Origin: Hyphomicrobiales bacterium
Lineage (GTDB): Bacteria; Pseudomonadota; Alphaproteobacteria; Rhizobiales; Beijerinckiaceae
Length of the DNA: 64,000 nucleotides
Reading direction: 5' to 3'
Assembly (NCBI GenBank): GCA_930633525.1
Contig: CAKNFP010000001.1
Coordinates: forward strand, 2,272,001 to 2,336,000
Part shown: positions 15,649-24,414 of the stretch, in pieces
Numbering within the stretch: position 1 is the first letter of the stretch
Layout: each line of letters begins with the position of its first letter
The notes under the pieces: generated by a model
What the model saw: the letters and a program-made list of their open reading frames with translations, nothing else
Databases searched by the model: none
Told to the model about the DNA's origin: nothing
Made by a program: the position numbers and the translations under genes

Positions 15649-15972
15649 ATGGCTAATCGTGTCCATAGCACACCCCTCGACCGTGCCGCCATCATGCGTG
15701 CGGCATGGGCCATCTTCCGGGAAAGCTATAATTACCCGCGTATCCCCTTCGCCAGCATCGGCCGGAAATGCTTCGCCTGGGCACTTCGCGAAGCTTGGCG
15801 CCGTGGCCGCGAGGCAGCGCGCACCGCACTTCTAAAGCCGGAAGTCCGCAAGGCCGAAGTGATCAGGCTTCATCGCGAAATTGAGGTTCTTGATTTCGCG
15901 GACTGCTTCACCGCCGCCGACAACCGGCGCCGTGAAGTGCTCCGTTCTGAACTCCTTCTGCTCGCGGCGTGA
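15649..15972 (+). CDS. hypothetical helical protein, 107 aa
   Basis: It starts at ATG 15649 with AGGAG 8-13 bp upstream. The product is basic and helical (IMRAAWAIFRESYNYPRIPFA, then FAWALREAWRRGREAARTAL) with a short acidic turn near residue 80. No family recognised. It is the first gene downstream of the cassette promoter. Confidence 0.6.
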   Translation: MANRVHSTPLDRAAIMRAAWAIFRESYNYPRIPFASIGRKCFAWALREAWRRGREAARTALLKPEVRKAEVIRLHREIEVLDFADCFTAADNRRREVLRSELLLLAA

Positions 15973-15981
15973 GGGTTGGAC

Positions 15982-16431
15982 ATGACAGCGATCACTCGAC
16001 GTAGCGTCGCGCTCGGAAGTGCCTTGATTGCCGCGCTGCCGGCATCGACTCTCGCGAGCCAGACCAAAGAAGACCCTGCCGTCGGCGCCTGCCGGGACTA
16101 TTGGAAAGCCCGTCGTGAAGCGCATCTCGCAGATCTTGAAGAAACCGCCGCTTTCAATCGCGTCGAGAAGGCCGGAGGGAGCTTAGAACGAGCGGATGGC
16201 GTCCATGTCGCTTGCGGCTACCCGGAGGCGGTCCAGCGATCGCGACTGACCGGAAACATCGAGCGTGAGGCGTTCAAGCGAGCTCTGACGACACCGCCAA
16301 CAACCACCGTTGGGCTCGCCGCGCTTTGGAGCGTCCTGAGGCAAGAGATCGACATCGACGATCTCGACCCATTTGTCGGCGCCGGGATTGAGACAGTTTC
16401 GCAAATCCTCGGCGAGTTCCGGCCGAACTAG
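15982..16431 (+). CDS. exported protein with Tat-like signal, 149 aa
   Basis: The N-terminus ITRRSVALGSALIAALPAST has the twin-arginine pattern (RRSVAL) and a hydrophobic core, with probable cleavage near LAS at residue 24. The mature part contains two Cys (ACRDYW and VACGYP), possibly a disulfide, and is otherwise helical. No family recognised. ATG 15982 is preferred over the TTG at 15976. It lies 9 bp after the previous gene. Confidence 0.6.
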   Translation: MTAITRRSVALGSALIAALPASTLASQTKEDPAVGACRDYWKARREAHLADLEETAAFNRVEKAGGSLERADGVHVACGYPEAVQRSRLTGNIEREAFKRALTTPPTTTVGLAALWSVLRQEIDIDDLDPFVGAGIETVSQILGEFRPN

Positions 16432-16493
16432 CTGACCCCAAAAGGCCGCCGGACACACTGCGGCCAATCCAACACCAGCATGTAGGTTCAGAG

Positions 16494-17306
16494 ATGACGA
16501 GCGAACTGATTTCGCCGAACGACGGCGCTCGCGACCTCCCCGCCCGACTTGTCTACAATGGCGAGGCGATCCGCGACAAAAACGAGATGCTGTCACTTAC
16601 AGACATGTGGCGAGCAGCCGGGGCCGACGAGGCTCGCCGCCCTGCCAACTGGGCTCGTAAGGAAGGCAAGGAGTTTATTGCCTACGCGAGCGAGATCCTG
16701 AATATGCCCCTGGGGCACATTCAGACACAACGTGGGGGAAGCGGGTCTGGTCGCGGCGCTACCTTCGCCCACTGGCAGATCGCCTTAGCGTATGCCAAGT
16801 ACCTCTCCCCTGAATTCCACATGTGGTGCAACTCCGTCGTCCGCGAGAGGATGGAGGGGCGGCGACAGCCGGGAATTCCAGCCGAGCTAGCCGATGAGAT
16901 AACCCGGTCATTCGGAATCCTGAGAATGCTCGCGCACAAGGTGACCGTGATCGAGAATTCACTGTCCCCGAGCCAAGCCGATATCCAGGCGTTGGTTCGC
17001 TCTGAGATGGCTGCCCAGAACTACATACTTCGGCGCGGTCGCACCGCCGGTCAGATCTGGCAGGACAACAAGTTCCCGCCTCTGAAAAACGCGGCCTCCT
17101 GGTTCGGCAACCGCCTGGAGAAAATGGGGTGCCGGATAGCTGACAACGGCTGCGGCGAGCTGGGGCTTTCAAAGGCCCGGCTTTTCGATCCCGACAAGGC
17201 CTTCAACTGGCTTGAGAACGGCGGTCTCCTGATCGTCCAGCAGAAAATCAGCGAGCGCCGAGGGCAAGGTCGGCTTCGGCTCGTTGGGATCAACGCAGGA
17301 AATTAA
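16494..17306 (+). CDS. KilA-N domain protein
   Basis: 270 residues. The KilA-N domain spans about residues 18-120: LSLTDMWRAAG, then NWARKEGKEFIAY, GRGATFAHWQIALAYAKYLS and FHMWCNSVV. It is followed by a helical linker and a C-terminal DNA-binding-like part (TAGQIWQDNKFPPL). KilA-N proteins are phage antirepressors or regulators. It sits 62 bp after the exported protein gene and before the AntA/AntB-type gene. Confidence 0.85.
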   Translation: MTSELISPNDGARDLPARLVYNGEAIRDKNEMLSLTDMWRAAGADEARRPANWARKEGKEFIAYASEILNMPLGHIQTQRGGSGSGRGATFAHWQIALAYAKYLSPEFHMWCNSVVRERMEGRRQPGIPAELADEITRSFGILRMLAHKVTVIENSLSPSQADIQALVRSEMAAQNYILRRGRTAGQIWQDNKFPPLKNAASWFGNRLEKMGCRIADNGCGELGLSKARLFDPDKAFNWLENGGLLIVQQKISERRGQGRLRLVGINAGN

Positions 17307-17385
17307 GCGGTGACAAAGGGGCGGCGATCGGAATGCCCGGTTTGGCCGGCAGCGACATCGCCAACCCGGCAAAAGGAGTGCCGTG

Positions 17386-18138
17386 ATGACTGACACGAGT
17401 GATACCCAATTTCCGGTCGTGACAGAAGGTGCGATTGGCGCAGCGATGGTGCAGACCGTGCATGCCCGCGATTTGCACCGATTTATCGCGAACCGCGACC
17501 ATTTCGCGACTTGGATGAAGGACCGCATAAAGCAGTATGGGTTCGTCGAAGGTACTGATTTCGTTTCTTTTTCGGAAAACTCCGAAAAAGGCGCTCCCCG
17601 AATTGAGTTCGCGATCACTTTAGACATGGCCAAGGAACTGGCCATGGTTGAGCGGAACGAGCAAGGGAAGCGAGCCCGACAGTATTTCATCGAATGCGAG
17701 CGCCGAGCAAAGGGCGGCATCGATCCGGCCGTCGTTCTGAATGACCCGGCGTCCATGCGAGGCCTGCTCCTGAACTACACCGAGAAGGTGATCGAGCTTC
17801 AAGGCCAGGTCGAGGAGATGCGGCCACAGGTCCAAGCACTCGATCGGATCGCCATTTCGGAAGGCTCCTTCTGTGTGACTGATGCGGCAAAAACCCTGCA
17901 GGTCCAGCCAAAAGCGCTGTTCTCGTTCCTACGCTCCCACCGTTGGATCTATTCCCGGCCCGGCACCTCTCAGGAAGTGGCGTATCAGGACAAGCTCGCT
18001 TCCGGTCTTCTCGAGCACAAGACGACCACCGTCTACCGCTCGGACGGTAGCGAACGAACCGTGACGCAGGTTCGGGTTACTACAAAGGGTCTGACGCGAT
18101 TGGCCCGCGAGTTTCCCTCGGCGGTTGCAGCAGCCTAA
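17386..18138 (+). CDS. antirepressor, AntA/AntB N-domain plus KilAC C-domain
   Basis: 250 residues. The N-terminal AntA/AntB domain is recognisable from VHARDLHRFIANRDHFATWM to LDMAKELAMVERNEQGKRAR (about residues 24-98). A short coiled coil follows (about 125-148), then a KilAC-type domain from SEGSFCVTDAAKTLQVQPKAL onward with LFSFLRSHRWIYSR. Family members counter the CI-type repressor and trigger the lytic programme. The ATG at 17386 has AAGGAG upstream; a GTG three bases earlier is less well placed. It is the last gene before the 18165 terminator. Confidence 0.88.
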   Translation: MTDTSDTQFPVVTEGAIGAAMVQTVHARDLHRFIANRDHFATWMKDRIKQYGFVEGTDFVSFSENSEKGAPRIEFAITLDMAKELAMVERNEQGKRARQYFIECERRAKGGIDPAVVLNDPASMRGLLLNYTEKVIELQGQVEEMRPQVQALDRIAISEGSFCVTDAAKTLQVQPKALFSFLRSHRWIYSRPGTSQEVAYQDKLASGLLEHKTTTVYRSDGSERTVTQVRVTTKGLTRLAREFPSAVAAA

Positions 18139-18164
18139 CGTTTGATAACAGCGATATGTGAAGC

Positions 18165-18190
18165 AAAGCCGCCTTTCGGGGCGGCTTTTT
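18165..18190 (+). terminator. intrinsic terminator abutting the tape measure start
   Basis: AAAGCCGCC (18165-18173) pairs with GGCGGCTTT (18180-18188) around a 6-base loop, followed by TTTTT. The first possible tape measure start (ATG 18192) is two bases after the T-run. It closes the accessory cassette. Confidence 0.8.
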
Positions 18191-18191
18191 C

Positions 18192-21100
18192 ATGGGCGTA
18201 GTCATGGCCGAAACAACCCTCTCAATCAAGATTGATCCGTTGCAGGCCGTCCAAGGCGCTCGCCTTATCCGGCGCGGGCTCGACGACGTCGCAGATGGAG
18301 CGAAGAAGGCGGAAGCCGCCACTGCGAAACTCAGCCTCGATCCGTCTCGATCGGTGCAGGGTGCTCGGCTTATTCAGCGTTCTATTGAAGACGTCGGGCA
18401 GGCTTCGGCGAAATCTGCGGGAGCCGCTGCGCTGCTCGTCGGAGCCTTCGCCGGCCTTGTCGGCGGCGGCACCGCATTCGCCCTTTCGGCAATGTCCAAT
18501 GCACTGTCTGCCATGGCGAGTTCAGCTATGGACGCCCTCACCTCTTATTCCAGGTCACAGGATGTTCTTCAGCAAGCGCTGAAAGGTGTTGGCGCGGCCA
18601 GCGGCGCGACTGTCGCCGATCTCAACCGCATCGCTGATGCCAGCGCAAAGATGGGGAAAATCTCCAGAGAATCTGCCAGCCAAATGACGGCTGCCTACGT
18701 CAGCACCGGTAAGATCGGAGTGGAGAATATCGAGGCGCTCGTGAGCGTCACCGAACGCTTCGCCAAGACCATGTCGATTGACGCGGCCGATGCGACGAAA
18801 GAGCTGGCCAAAGCCTTCGCTGACCCTGTTCGAGGTGCGGATGAGCTGAATGAAAAGCTGGGCTTTCTCGATGATCGGACGCGGGAGAACATCCGTTCTC
18901 TTGTCGATCAGAATAATGAGGTAGCCGCTCAACGTGCCCTCATCGACGCTCTCGGCCCCTCGATAGACGATGCCGCTAGCAGAACGCGTGGGCTTGCCGG
19001 GGCGTGGGACGCCGTTAAAGCAGCAGCACTCGGGGCGATGGCGGCAATGGGCCAAGCGGTCCAACAGCATTTCGCAGGCGTCCCGCGGGCCGAGCGCATG
19101 CTGCAGATCCAAAAGGAATTGAAGCAGATCCAGGACGGCGCGTCACCGATGCAGCTATCGGGCTGGGGAGGCCCGGATCCCACGGTGCGCGTCAAAGCGC
19201 TTAACGATGAGCTTCGCAAGCTTCAGTGGGACGATGCGCACGAGCGCCTCAAGGCCGGTCTGGGCGCGATGGGCCAAGAGGCGAATAAGTCCTCGCTGGA
19301 AGTCGGAAAGCTTGTGACGAGCTTGAACCCTGCCCAGGCGAGGCTCGAGCAGCTCAAAGCGCAGCAAGCCGACATTCAAAAGGCCCTGAAGTCGATCGAA
19401 AACCCTGACCGGTTCGAGACGTCCACAAACGGTCTTATGGCGAACCGCGTGAAGGACATCGATGCTCTCAAAGATGCGAATGAACGATATGCCTTCGCTA
19501 TCAAGACCCTGACTGGCGAGAACGGCAAGGCGATCACCGCCGAGCAGTTGAGGGCGAAACAAGACGATCTCTCCCTCCAGATCATGCGGGCAAAGACACC
19601 GGAGCAAAAGGCCGCATTGGCTGCGGAAAAGGAGATGCTCACCGCGAGCGGGCAGCTCATCACGCAAGCTGAAGCGCGCAATCGGGCGGACCACGCCTCT
19701 GCAACCGCTCGCGAGCAAGCCGCCAAAGCCTCCGGCGGGGCTGCATCTGCGGCGCGAGCCGAGAGATCGGCGATCGATGAATTGGTTCAGGCGACGGCTG
19801 GCCGCACAGATCAATTGAAGCTAGAGGCCCAAGGGTACGGCCGAACGAGCGAGGAAGTGATCCGCCTGCGTCTCGCCCAGCAATTGCTGAAAGCGGAAAT
19901 GCGCGACGGTCTGCCTGCCACTGACGCCCAACGCAAGGCTTTCGAGGAGCAAGCCGACGCGCTTGTCGAAGCAACGCGGAATGCCGAGGAAGCGCGGCGC
20001 GCGATGGATGCGCTCAATCAAGCGCAGCGCTTCACGGGCGATCTTCTCTCGGATTTCGTCGACGACCTGGTGTCCGGCACTGGCTCTCTAGAAGACGCCC
20101 TCAAGGGGCTTGGTGATGCATTCCTGAAATCGGGCTTGCAAGCTTTGTTGACTGGTGAAGGGCCATTGTCCGGCATCCTCGGCACCCAAGCGACAGAGAA
20201 GGGAAAGCAAGGCGGCATCCTCGGATACCTTATGGGCAACGACGTAAAGGCCTTTCGAGAGACCATCTCACGCGGCGTGGAAGATGGCTTTACGAAGCCC
20301 ATGAAGACGATGGCCCAAGGCGGATATGGTCCGGATATGCAGTCCACGGCGATGTTCGGGATCGACGGCAAAGCGCTGATGGGAGGCATAACCGCCCTCG
20401 CCTCCGTGGGAGGAGCCTATGGCTCGGGAATGTCGGCAGGCTCACTCGGCATGGCGGGTGTTACGGGCGGCATTTCTGGCATTGCTGGTGGATTAGCTGC
20501 GGGCGCCGCTATCGGGACCATTGGCGGCCTGTCAGCAAGCGCGATTCTCGGTCCCATCGGCCTTCTGGCCGGCGCCGGGATCGCCATCTACGGCAACATG
20601 CAGCAGCGCCAGCAGCAGAAGAAGCAGCTGCGGGAGGAGGCGGAAGCCAACTATCAGGCCGCCAAGCCGCAGGTTGCCCAACTTGGACAGATGTTCCGGG
20701 GTGACGAATTGGGATCAATCCAGCAGCAGATTCAGGCTGGCATCGACAAGCTCAACGAGTTGGGCCCGGTCCTCGTCAACGCTGGCCACGTCGATGAGTT
20801 GATCGCCCTCCAGAACGATTACAACACCTTCGTCGGGCGGCTGAAAGACGAGTTCCGCGACGACTTCGACGGCACGATCGAGGAGCTGCGCGCCGGCCTC
20901 GGTGCTCAGGGTCCGTTCAAGCAGGCCTCCGACGCGGTGAAGCAATTCGGCGACAGCGCCAAGTCGTTCATCGCCGACACGGCGACAGCCTTCGGTGAAG
21001 GCGCCTGGCAGATCGACGCAGCGCGCGAGGCCTCCTTTGAATATGCGCTGTCGATGCTCGATCAGGCGAAGACGCTCACGGAAGTGCAGCAGTCCATCCA

Positions 21101-22862
21101 GTCGATCAACGGCACGGCAGCAGGCCTGTCGAAGGTGCTTCAGGATCTCGGGATGTCGGCGGAAGATGCCGCCAACGCCATCAACCAGCGCGTTGGCGCG
21201 GCCATGGATCGACTGCGGTCGGCCTTCACCGATGGCCTTGAGCGGCGCCTCAATGAGGCGAGTGATCGCGGTTATATCAATGAGATCAGCGATCAGATCG
21301 CGCAGTACCGCAAGGATCTGGCGGACGCGGCCGCACTCGGTCTCGATGGCGCGCTCGCGGCCAAGGTCTTCGCGGCCGAGGCGCAGCAGATCGTCAACGG
21401 CGCCGAACTCGCGGGCGATGCCTTCAACGCCCTCGTGCAGCAGTTCCCGGAATTGGCCGGCGTCGTGAAGGAGTTTTCGCAGGCGCTCGCCGACATGGGC
21501 GACAACCTCGCCGCCATCGCCCAGCGTCAGCAGGGTTATTATGACCGCATCTTCAACGCGGCCAACGACAACAGCACGCTGGAAGGCGCGCTGAAGGGCT
21601 TCGACCGCCAGGCTCAGCGCGAGCGCGAAGCGGAGATGAAGGCCGGCGGGCAGGCTATCACCGACCTCGAGCTTGCCCTCGCTGCCGAGCGCGTGAAGAT
21701 TGTCAATGACTTCGCGGCCAAGGCCAAGGCGGCTGAGCAGCAGGCGGCCGAACAGGCGGCGCGGGCGGCACAGCAAAAGGTGGATGAAGCCCAGCGGGCC
21801 GTTGACGACGCCCGCGCGGATCTCCAGCGGGCCTATGAGCAGCAGGCCTCCACTATCAACGCCACGATCTCGCGGCTGGAGGCCTTCACCTCATCGATCC
21901 GTAAGCTGCGCACCGACCTGCGCTTCGACGACAGCCTGTCGCCCTACAACGATCGGCAGCAGCAGCAGGAAGCCCAGGCCACCTTCCAGGAGTTGGCGGC
22001 CAAGGCCATGGCGGGCGATCAGACTGCCATGGACCAGATCGCCGACGCGGCACGCCGGTATCTGGAGGAATCCAAGGCCTATTACGGCTTCAACGAGGTC
22101 TACGCCCGGATCTTCGAGGAGGTGCAGTCAACCCTTGAGGCTGTCGGCAGCAAGGCGCAATCGGAACTCGATATCGCCCGCGCGCAGCTCGCCGCGCTCG
22201 ACGCACAGGTCGGCGGCCTCCTCACGGTCAACGACAGCGTGCTGACGGTGGCAGCTGGCATCGAGAAGCTGAATGCAGCGGTTGCCGCCCTGGCCGCCGC
22301 GCAGGCCGCCCAGATCGGCAACGGCACGGGCACGCCCGACCAGCGCACGGCCTATGTCACCTCGCTCTATCAGAAATACTTCGGCCGCCAGCCCGATCAG
22401 GCAGGCCTTGATTTCTGGGTGAAGTCGGATCTGTCAACGTCGCAGCTCGACCAGGCTTTCATCGATGCGAAAGCGGCCGGCGCCATGCGGCTCGGCGGCA
22501 TCGTCGGGGCTTACGCGCGGGGCGGTATCGTCGGCAATGGCATCTGGGACATGGACAGCGTCATCGCCCGCTATGCCGGCGGGGGCAATATTGCGCTCGC
22601 GGGTGGGGAGCACGTCACGCGGGCGCCCTCGGTCAACCCGGCGACCTATCCCGTGCTCGACTACATCAACCGCACGGGACGCGCGCCGGCCAACGACGAC
22701 AGCGCCAAGGAAGAGATCCGGGCACTGAGGAGTGAAGTCGCCAACCTCACGGGCGTTGTCGAGCGGCTTCTTGGCCAGAACGTCGAGGCATCTCAGGCGA
22801 CGACGGCGGCGGTCACCAAGCAGGCCGCGGCGATAGAGCGCCAGGCCATCGGGCGCCGGTAA
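18192..22862 (+). CDS. tape measure protein
   Basis: 1556 residues, Ala/Gln/Lys-rich and largely helical, with hydrophobic patches near residues 80-115 and 720-800 (Gly/Ala-rich, membrane-active type). The first 65 residues hold a tandem unit DP..VQGARLI.R...DV. Residues about 1375-1425 match a DUF4214-like module (YVTSLYQKYFGRQPDQAGLD). It sets tail length and is ejected with DNA; at roughly 0.15 nm per residue the tail would be near 230 nm. ATG 18204 is an alternative start and neither has a clear ribosome-binding site. Codon use is visibly more GC-rich after about 20.6 kb. Confidence 0.93.
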   Translation: MGVVMAETTLSIKIDPLQAVQGARLIRRGLDDVADGAKKAEAATAKLSLDPSRSVQGARLIQRSIEDVGQASAKSAGAAALLVGAFAGLVGGGTAFALSAMSNALSAMASSAMDALTSYSRSQDVLQQALKGVGAASGATVADLNRIADASAKMGKISRESASQMTAAYVSTGKIGVENIEALVSVTERFAKTMSIDAADATKELAKAFADPVRGADELNEKLGFLDDRTRENIRSLVDQNNEVAAQRALIDALGPSIDDAASRTRGLAGAWDAVKAAALGAMAAMGQAVQQHFAGVPRAERMLQIQKELKQIQDGASPMQLSGWGGPDPTVRVKALNDELRKLQWDDAHERLKAGLGAMGQEANKSSLEVGKLVTSLNPAQARLEQLKAQQADIQKALKSIENPDRFETSTNGLMANRVKDIDALKDANERYAFAIKTLTGENGKAITAEQLRAKQDDLSLQIMRAKTPEQKAALAAEKEMLTASGQLITQAEARNRADHASATAREQAAKASGGAASAARAERSAIDELVQATAGRTDQLKLEAQGYGRTSEEVIRLRLAQQLLKAEMRDGLPATDAQRKAFEEQADALVEATRNAEEARRAMDALNQAQRFTGDLLSDFVDDLVSGTGSLEDALKGLGDAFLKSGLQALLTGEGPLSGILGTQATEKGKQGGILGYLMGNDVKAFRETISRGVEDGFTKPMKTMAQGGYGPDMQSTAMFGIDGKALMGGITALASVGGAYGSGMSAGSLGMAGVTGGISGIAGGLAAGAAIGTIGGLSASAILGPIGLLAGAGIAIYGNMQQRQQQKKQLREEAEANYQAAKPQVAQLGQMFRGDELGSIQQQIQAGIDKLNELGPVLVNAGHVDELIALQNDYNTFVGRLKDEFRDDFDGTIEELRAGLGAQGPFKQASDAVKQFGDSAKSFIADTATAFGEGAWQIDAAREASFEYALSMLDQAKTLTEVQQSIQSINGTAAGLSKVLQDLGMSAEDAANAINQRVGAAMDRLRSAFTDGLERRLNEASDRGYINEISDQIAQYRKDLADAAALGLDGALAAKVFAAEAQQIVNGAELAGDAFNALVQQFPELAGVVKEFSQALADMGDNLAAIAQRQQGYYDRIFNAANDNSTLEGALKGFDRQAQREREAEMKAGGQAITDLELALAAERVKIVNDFAAKAKAAEQQAAEQAARAAQQKVDEAQRAVDDARADLQRAYEQQASTINATISRLEAFTSSIRKLRTDLRFDDSLSPYNDRQQQQEAQATFQELAAKAMAGDQTAMDQIADAARRYLEESKAYYGFNEVYARIFEEVQSTLEAVGSKAQSELDIARAQLAALDAQVGGLLTVNDSVLTVAAGIEKLNAAVAALAAAQAAQIGNGTGTPDQRTAYVTSLYQKYFGRQPDQAGLDFWVKSDLSTSQLDQAFIDAKAAGAMRLGGIVGAYARGGIVGNGIWDMDSVIARYAGGGNIALAGGEHVTRAPSVNPATYPVLDYINRTGRAPANDDSAKEEIRALRSEVANLTGVVERLLGQNVEASQATTAAVTKQAAAIERQAIGRR

Positions 22863-22873
22863 AAGGACTCTCC

Positions 22874-24409
22874 ATGCTCTATCTCGTCGAGATCGACGCG
22901 CACACGGGCGCGGCGCTGCTGACGTTTCGCTTCGCGACAGAAGCCTACATCACCAGCCCGTCTGACAGCCCGGCCAACACCATCTATGAGCCGCGCATCG
23001 TCGACCCCGGCTCCTTCTCCGCCAATCTCTACAATGCGGGACAGACCGGCGGCAGCGCCTCCATCGGCTTCGGCGATCTTATCCTCGCCAATGCCGATGG
23101 TGGGCTCGATGCGTGGTTTGACTATGGCTTCGACGGTCGCCGCATCGAGATCAAGCAGCTGCCGAGCGTCGCCTCGCCCTTCTCGACAGCCGTGACGGTG
23201 TTCAGGGGCACGATCGAGACGATCGATACGACCGATGCATGGCAAACGTTGCGCGTGCGGATCTTCGACAACCGGCTGACGCTCGACAGGCCGTTGCAGG
23301 TCAACCGCTATGCCGGGACGACGTTGGGCGCCGGCAACACCGCCGAGGGCACGGAAGATCTGCGCGACCAGCCGAAGCCGCTCGCCTTCGGCAAGGTCTA
23401 TGGCGTCCGGCCCTATGCCGTGAACCCGTTCGATGGCGTGTTCCAGGTGGCGGACAATGCCGTCAATGACATTGACGTTTTTGACGGGGGCTCCCCGCTC
23501 ACGCAGGTCGGCAACTACACCTCACTCGCCGCCCTGATCGCCGCAACCGTGTTGCCCGGCCGCTATGCCACCTGTTTCAGCCTCGGGCTTTTCCGCATCA
23601 CGCGGTCCGCGTTCCAGCTCACCGCCGACGTGCAGGAGGGCGTGCAATGGTACGAGCGTAATGCCGCCGCCATCGTCCGTAAGATGCTTCAGCGCGCTGG
23701 CCTCACCACGGCGGATTATTCCGAGGCAAGCCTTGCGGCGCTGAGCAGTCTCAGCCTGTCCGAATGCGGCGTCTGGATCGACAGCGATCAGCATATCCTG
23801 GACGCCGTACAGCAAGTGCTGAACTCGGTCGGCGCCTGGATCGCGCCGAATGCCAATGGCGTGCTGGAGGTCGGCCGCTTCGAGGCGCCGGGAACGCCGG
23901 TCACCACCATCACGATGGATGACATCATCCGGCCGGAGAATATGACCTTCGAGGTCACGAATGATGCGGGCCGAGGCGTGCCCGTCTGGCGCGTCGTCGC
24001 CCGCTACAAGCGGAATTACACGCCGTTGTCGGGCTCCGAGGTCGCGAAGTGCACGCAGCAGAATGAGGACTACAAGGCCTATCTCGCCACGGGATGGCGG
24101 GAGCGGAAGGCGGAAGATGCCGCGATCAAGACCAAGTACAAGAACGCGGGCGAGCTGACGATCGAGACATGCTTCACGCAGCCGACCGACGCGCTTGTCG
24201 AGGCGACGCGGCTGCTCTCGCTCTACAAGGTCAGGCGTGACCGGGTGAAGGTCGTGCTGTGGGCTGAGCGGGCCGCGGGCATCAAGCTCAACGACACCGT
24301 CACCGTGCAGGTGCCGCGCTTCGGCTATGCGGCCGGGCGCCTCATGCGCGTGATCGGGCGCGATGAGAATCGCGCCGAGAACATCGTCACCCTCGATCTG
24401 TTCGGCTGA
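22874..24409 (+). CDS. tail tip / baseplate hub protein, 511 aa
   Basis: It follows the tape measure by 11 bp. The start LVEIDAHTGAALLTFRFATE, the MLQRAGLTTADYSEA and LNSVGAWIAPNANGVLEVG region (about 275-335), and the C-terminal KLNDTVTVQVPRFGYAAGRL resemble large tail-tip proteins that combine hub and distal-tail functions in siphoviruses with one long protein here. No lysozyme or peptidase motif is seen. Probably assembles at the distal end of the tail tube. Confidence 0.7.
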   Translation: MLYLVEIDAHTGAALLTFRFATEAYITSPSDSPANTIYEPRIVDPGSFSANLYNAGQTGGSASIGFGDLILANADGGLDAWFDYGFDGRRIEIKQLPSVASPFSTAVTVFRGTIETIDTTDAWQTLRVRIFDNRLTLDRPLQVNRYAGTTLGAGNTAEGTEDLRDQPKPLAFGKVYGVRPYAVNPFDGVFQVADNAVNDIDVFDGGSPLTQVGNYTSLAALIAATVLPGRYATCFSLGLFRITRSAFQLTADVQEGVQWYERNAAAIVRKMLQRAGLTTADYSEASLAALSSLSLSECGVWIDSDQHILDAVQQVLNSVGAWIAPNANGVLEVGRFEAPGTPVTTITMDDIIRPENMTFEVTNDAGRGVPVWRVVARYKRNYTPLSGSEVAKCTQQNEDYKAYLATGWRERKAEDAAIKTKYKNAGELTIETCFTQPTDALVEATRLLSLYKVRRDRVKVVLWAERAAGIKLNDTVTVQVPRFGYAAGRLMRVIGRDENRAENIVTLDLFG

Positions 24410-24414
24410 CCCTC

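Noticed and set aside
20715..21776. 353-codon frame antisense to the tape measure gene
   Set aside because: Arg/Leu-rich shadow without homology-like features.
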